Below, piece by piece: positions 61,225 through 64,000 of a stretch of 64,000 nt of DNA. The stretch's first letter is position 1. Each line of letters begins with the position of its first letter. The notes below the pieces were generated by a model. It worked only from the letters and a program-made list of their open reading frames with translations, was not told the DNA's origin and made no database searches. Both the position numbers and the translations under genes were made by a program. The stretch comes from an uncultured Prevotellaceae bacterium (GTDB lineage: Bacteria > Bacteroidota > Bacteroidia > Bacteroidales > Bacteroidaceae): assembly GCA_900318995.1 (NCBI GenBank), contig ONMR01000015.1, positions 1-64,000 of the forward strand, in the 5' to 3' direction.

Positions 61225-63018
61225 ATGAAGACAAAATCATTTTTCCTCGTTGCCGTAACGTGCCTGTTGATACTTACCGGCTGCAAGGATGAAAAGCCTG
61301 AATACGGATCACCGATATCCGTAAAGGTGTATGGAGTGAACGGAAGGCTCAATCTGAAGGTGGGGTTCAAGCTGGGACTCACTGTAAGTGATCCTGTCAA
61401 AGCAGACAATGTTCCTCTGACTGTTTCATCAAACGGTTCAATAGTTCCGGATAAGGAAATTAAATGGGGCTATGACCAGTCGGCATCTTCAAGGTTTTTT
61501 GCCTACTCTCCTTATGATGCATCCTTTTCAGGACAGGAGATTGTTTCAATACAGGCTCCAGTGGACCAGAGTACTGCAGAAAAGCTGCTGAAAGGTAATC
61601 TGATGACAGCAGTGGCATCAGGTAATCCCAGTGAATCGGCGGTTACGATGAGGCTTCAGCATGCCATGACTGCCATGGCACTCTCTTTTGACAACCGTAC
61701 TGGAGAGAGGATAACATCTGTGACTGCATCCGGATTTATGACTGAAGGTAAGTTGAATATCCTGACCGGTGTCCTGACGGCAACCGGAAACAAACAGCCT
61801 ATCACCCCGCTGCGCTCACCGAACGATGACAACTCGTTTGTTTTCATTTACATACCTCAGGATGTGACTCCGGTATATAAGGTTACCCTGTCATCGGGCC
61901 GGACTATCGCTTTCACGTTCAATAATTATTGTCACGAGTATCCCGGGCGCGTGATAAGGATGGACATACAGATTGATGAGAAGACTCCGGAGGCCAATAT
62001 ACTGGATCTGGACGGAGTCAATATCTTACAATGGACAACAAATGACCTGCCCCCGTTCCCGGCAGATTATCAATACATGACCCTTTCCGAACTTAATCAG
62101 GTGGAGCCGGATGCTAATGATGACAATTTCTTTGTAGCCTACCTTAAGAGTGTGACAGTCACTGCGGTTGACCGTTCCAACCAGGATGTCTTCGGCGTGA
62201 TTCTTGAGGATAAGACCAAAGCAATACATGTCTGGACATACCTGGATTCACCGCTGAAGGAGGGAAATACCATAGTCGGTCCGATAATGGGATATATGGA
62301 CAAACCCAGTGACGATGAGTTCCATATTTCATATTTCTATACAAATTATGCCACCATCGGAAAAGCGGACGAGCTTCCCTGCACAACTGGTACATTCAGT
62401 GGCATCCGGGATAATCTTGATGATTGGGAATACCGCAGGATGGAGTTCAAGGATGTGACCCTGAAGGAGCCTTTTGAAAAGGACAGGGCTGTATTCGTTC
62501 AAAACAACACCAGCATCAGTGTAGTCTGCCCCGGCATCAGCGTCTCTCTTTCAGAGGGCGTAAAGGGCAACCTTATAGGATTCCCGGTCCGCAGCGGTTC
62601 TGAGATAATCATAATGGTTTACGACGAGAGCCAGTTTGATTCTTTCTTCAAGGATCCTTCTGATGACTTGGCCATTACCCGTGCAGACGTTTACGGATGG
62701 TATGACATATCAGATCCCGACACGGCGGTTTGTTTCATGAACGGATCCGATACGGATCTCCAGTATTCGATAAGATACTATAGTTCGGGACGCAGTATGC
62801 AGGTTGCGGATCTCCATAATGGTGAGGTTCATTGGGCTTTCCTTTATGATTGCATAAAGAATCCGGTTGCAGGTCATATGTACACAGTAGCTTTCAATGC
62901 TGCAGGTAAGACCGTCAGACAGGGATCCACTATGGAGATGGAGTGTGTTAAAGTTCAAGATAATACTGCCTGGCTGGTTGACAGCTCCGGCAAAACAGGT
63001 TTGGTTCTGGCATTATGA
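61225..63018 (+). CDS. Fimbrillin-like lipoprotein
   Basis: A 597-residue protein. The start at 61225 gives a signal peptide with the lipobox LILTGC (Cys20); an upstream ATG at 61204 sits at the predicted transcription start. Residues about 25-260 resemble fimbrillin/Mfa-type domains (AVTMRLQHAMTAMALSFDN, then IYIPQDVTP). The rest is beta-rich with OB-fold-like repeats (YLKSVTVTAV and RMEFKDVTLKE). Probably a surface-exposed lipoprotein. It overlaps the C10 protease gene by 4 bases (ATGA), so the two are made together; an inhibitor or anchoring role for the protease is possible but not shown. Confidence 0.75.
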   Translation: MKTKSFFLVAVTCLLILTGCKDEKPEYGSPISVKVYGVNGRLNLKVGFKLGLTVSDPVKADNVPLTVSSNGSIVPDKEIKWGYDQSASSRFFAYSPYDASFSGQEIVSIQAPVDQSTAEKLLKGNLMTAVASGNPSESAVTMRLQHAMTAMALSFDNRTGERITSVTASGFMTEGKLNILTGVLTATGNKQPITPLRSPNDDNSFVFIYIPQDVTPVYKVTLSSGRTIAFTFNNYCHEYPGRVIRMDIQIDEKTPEANILDLDGVNILQWTTNDLPPFPADYQYMTLSELNQVEPDANDDNFFVAYLKSVTVTAVDRSNQDVFGVILEDKTKAIHVWTYLDSPLKEGNTIVGPIMGYMDKPSDDEFHISYFYTNYATIGKADELPCTTGTFSGIRDNLDDWEYRRMEFKDVTLKEPFEKDRAVFVQNNTSISVVCPGISVSLSEGVKGNLIGFPVRSGSEIIIMVYDESQFDSFFKDPSDDLAITRADVYGWYDISDPDTAVCFMNGSDTDLQYSIRYYSSGRSMQVADLHNGEVHWAFLYDCIKNPVAGHMYTVAFNAAGKTVRQGSTMEMECVKVQDNTAWLVDSSGKTGLVLAL

Positions 63019-64000
63019 AAAAGATATTATCGTTATTGATTGCTGCTCTGGCATTGACTCAGTCCGTCAGAGCTGAACTGGTTACCCCAGAGCGTGCCGC
63101 ACAGTCTGCACGTGGATTCTTAGGTATGGCTGGCAATCCTGTGCGTGAAAACATCGCACCCCGCAGAACGGCTGGACGTAACGGTCAGGCCGATATGCCC
63201 GAATATTACATATTCAACAATCCCGACGGAGGTTGGATCATCATAGCCGGTGATGACCGCGTCAATCCTGTGATAGGTTATTCCATTGAGGGATCGTTCA
63301 GCAGTACCGACATGCCCGACAATCTCAAATGGTGGATGGATGGTGTGGCCGAATATGTGGATATCGTACGCAATTCGGATATCGTTGCCTCCGCTTCAGT
63401 CAAGGCCGCATGGGCACAGATAACCTCCGGTGCACCGGAATCGGATAAGAAGGAGTTGATTACCGCCAAATGGAATCAGAATGAGCCATACAATAGCATG
63501 TGTCCCATTGTAACCGGTGATAACCAGCGTTCCGTTACCGGTTGTGTGGCAACAGCCATGTCCATCATAATGCAGTATAACAAATGGCCGGCTCACGGAA
63601 AAGGTGTTATAGGCGGTTATACTTCCAGTATAGGTACCTATATTCCGGCATTTTCAATAGATGAACACTATTATGACTGGGATCTGATGTCGGATGAGAA
63701 TATGATACAGGGTAATACCTCATATATGACATCCGATCAGAAATACCAAGTGGCACGTCTCATGTATGACTGTGGCGTCGCTACTGAGATGTCATTCAGA
63801 TATTCAGGATCCGGTACACAATCAGGGCTTGTACCTGCAGTTCTCAAGAACAATATGTCATACTCACAATCTGTATCTTACATAACAAGGTCATCATATA
63901 CTCTTGACAGTTGGTTCTCTATCTTGAGGAATGAGATCGACAATGACCGCGTTGTTTATTACAGTGGAAATGGCGAAAACGGAGGACACGCTTTTGTATG
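63015..64000 (+). CDS. C10 family (streptopain-like) cysteine protease, truncated by window end
   Basis: 328 codons are visible before the window ends. The protein has a signal peptide (about 1-20, ending SVRA) and an N-terminal prodomain with ELVTPERAAQSARGFLG and YYIFN...GGWIIIAGDDR, the Spi-like pattern. The catalytic Cys is 177 in RSVTGCVATAM and the catalytic-type His is in NGGHAFV near residue 325. C10 proteases are secreted and degrade host or matrix proteins; the prodomain keeps them inactive. It is translationally coupled to the upstream lipoprotein (ATGA). The C-terminus is not visible. Confidence 0.92.
   Translation, partial: MKKILSLLIAALALTQSVRAELVTPERAAQSARGFLGMAGNPVRENIAPRRTAGRNGQADMPEYYIFNNPDGGWIIIAGDDRVNPVIGYSIEGSFSSTDMPDNLKWWMDGVAEYVDIVRNSDIVASASVKAAWAQITSGAPESDKKELITAKWNQNEPYNSMCPIVTGDNQRSVTGCVATAMSIIMQYNKWPAHGKGVIGGYTSSIGTYIPAFSIDEHYYDWDLMSDENMIQGNTSYMTSDQKYQVARLMYDCGVATEMSFRYSGSGTQSGLVPAVLKNNMSYSQSVSYITRSSYTLDSWFSILRNEIDNDRVVYYSGNGENGGHAFV

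Overview
The window reads as a chromosomal segment of a Bacteroidales bacterium (Bacteroides/Prevotella-like; I cannot fix the genus). The signs are promoters of the Bacteroidetes type (TTG, 19-21 bases, TAnnTTTG), a split gcvPA/gcvPB glycine decarboxylase, a PPi-dependent phosphofructokinase, Bacteroidetes-type porins, TonB-linked proteins and DUF4468, and many secreted proteins ending in short YNI.GQ...G.Y...GK tails. I saw no rRNA, tRNA, CRISPR array, transposase or phage gene.

Layout. 1-5.6 kb: a BlaI-like repressor with its own operator, a BlaR1-like M56 membrane peptidase carrying TonB-C and Skp-like regions, a perfect 32-bp palindrome, and an outer-membrane barrel protein. 5.6-6.5 kb: an AraC-type regulator on the minus strand. 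6.6-6.8 kb: a gene-free, structured, terminator-ended stretch (ncRNA candidate). 6.8-13.3 kb: lipoate ligase plus the complete glycine cleavage system (T, H, P1, P2, L). 13.4-24.7 kb: a glycine-rich secreted protein and two very large surface proteins. 24.8-31.1 kb (minus): YgiQ radical SAM protein, a small protein, an amidase/golvesin/FnIII protein, a small protein and a lipid kinase. 31.1-37.9 kb (plus): an outer-membrane protein, PPi-PFK, GH25 lysozyme, a Ser/Arg-repeat secreted protein and a FadL-like porin. 38-42 kb (minus): DUF4468 protein, degenerate J-domain membrane protein, porin and Gfo/Idh oxidoreductase. 42.3 kb: a histone H1-like gene of 57 codons. 42.7-48.1 kb (minus): an RND efflux operon whose permease appears broken by an internal deletion. 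48.2-53.6 kb: an Fe-S flavoprotein-like reductase, a GH97 enzyme and small secreted or lipoproteins. 53.7-61 kb (minus): an M20 dipeptidase and a MacAB-TolC-like ABC export operon. 61.2-64 kb: a fimbrillin-like lipoprotein translationally coupled to a C10 (streptopain) protease that runs off the end.

Together these are mainly envelope functions (efflux, porins, surface proteins, wall hydrolases) plus one complete C1/glycine pathway. The most unusual signals are short tandem-repeat arrays set in one orientation relative to genes: (GAATTGA)n directly after stop codons and (GCCAAN)n directly before start codons. Also notable are the M56-TonB-Skp fusion, the deletion in the RND permease, a possible new small RNA, and paired operator-like repeats upstream of the Ser/Arg-repeat protein.
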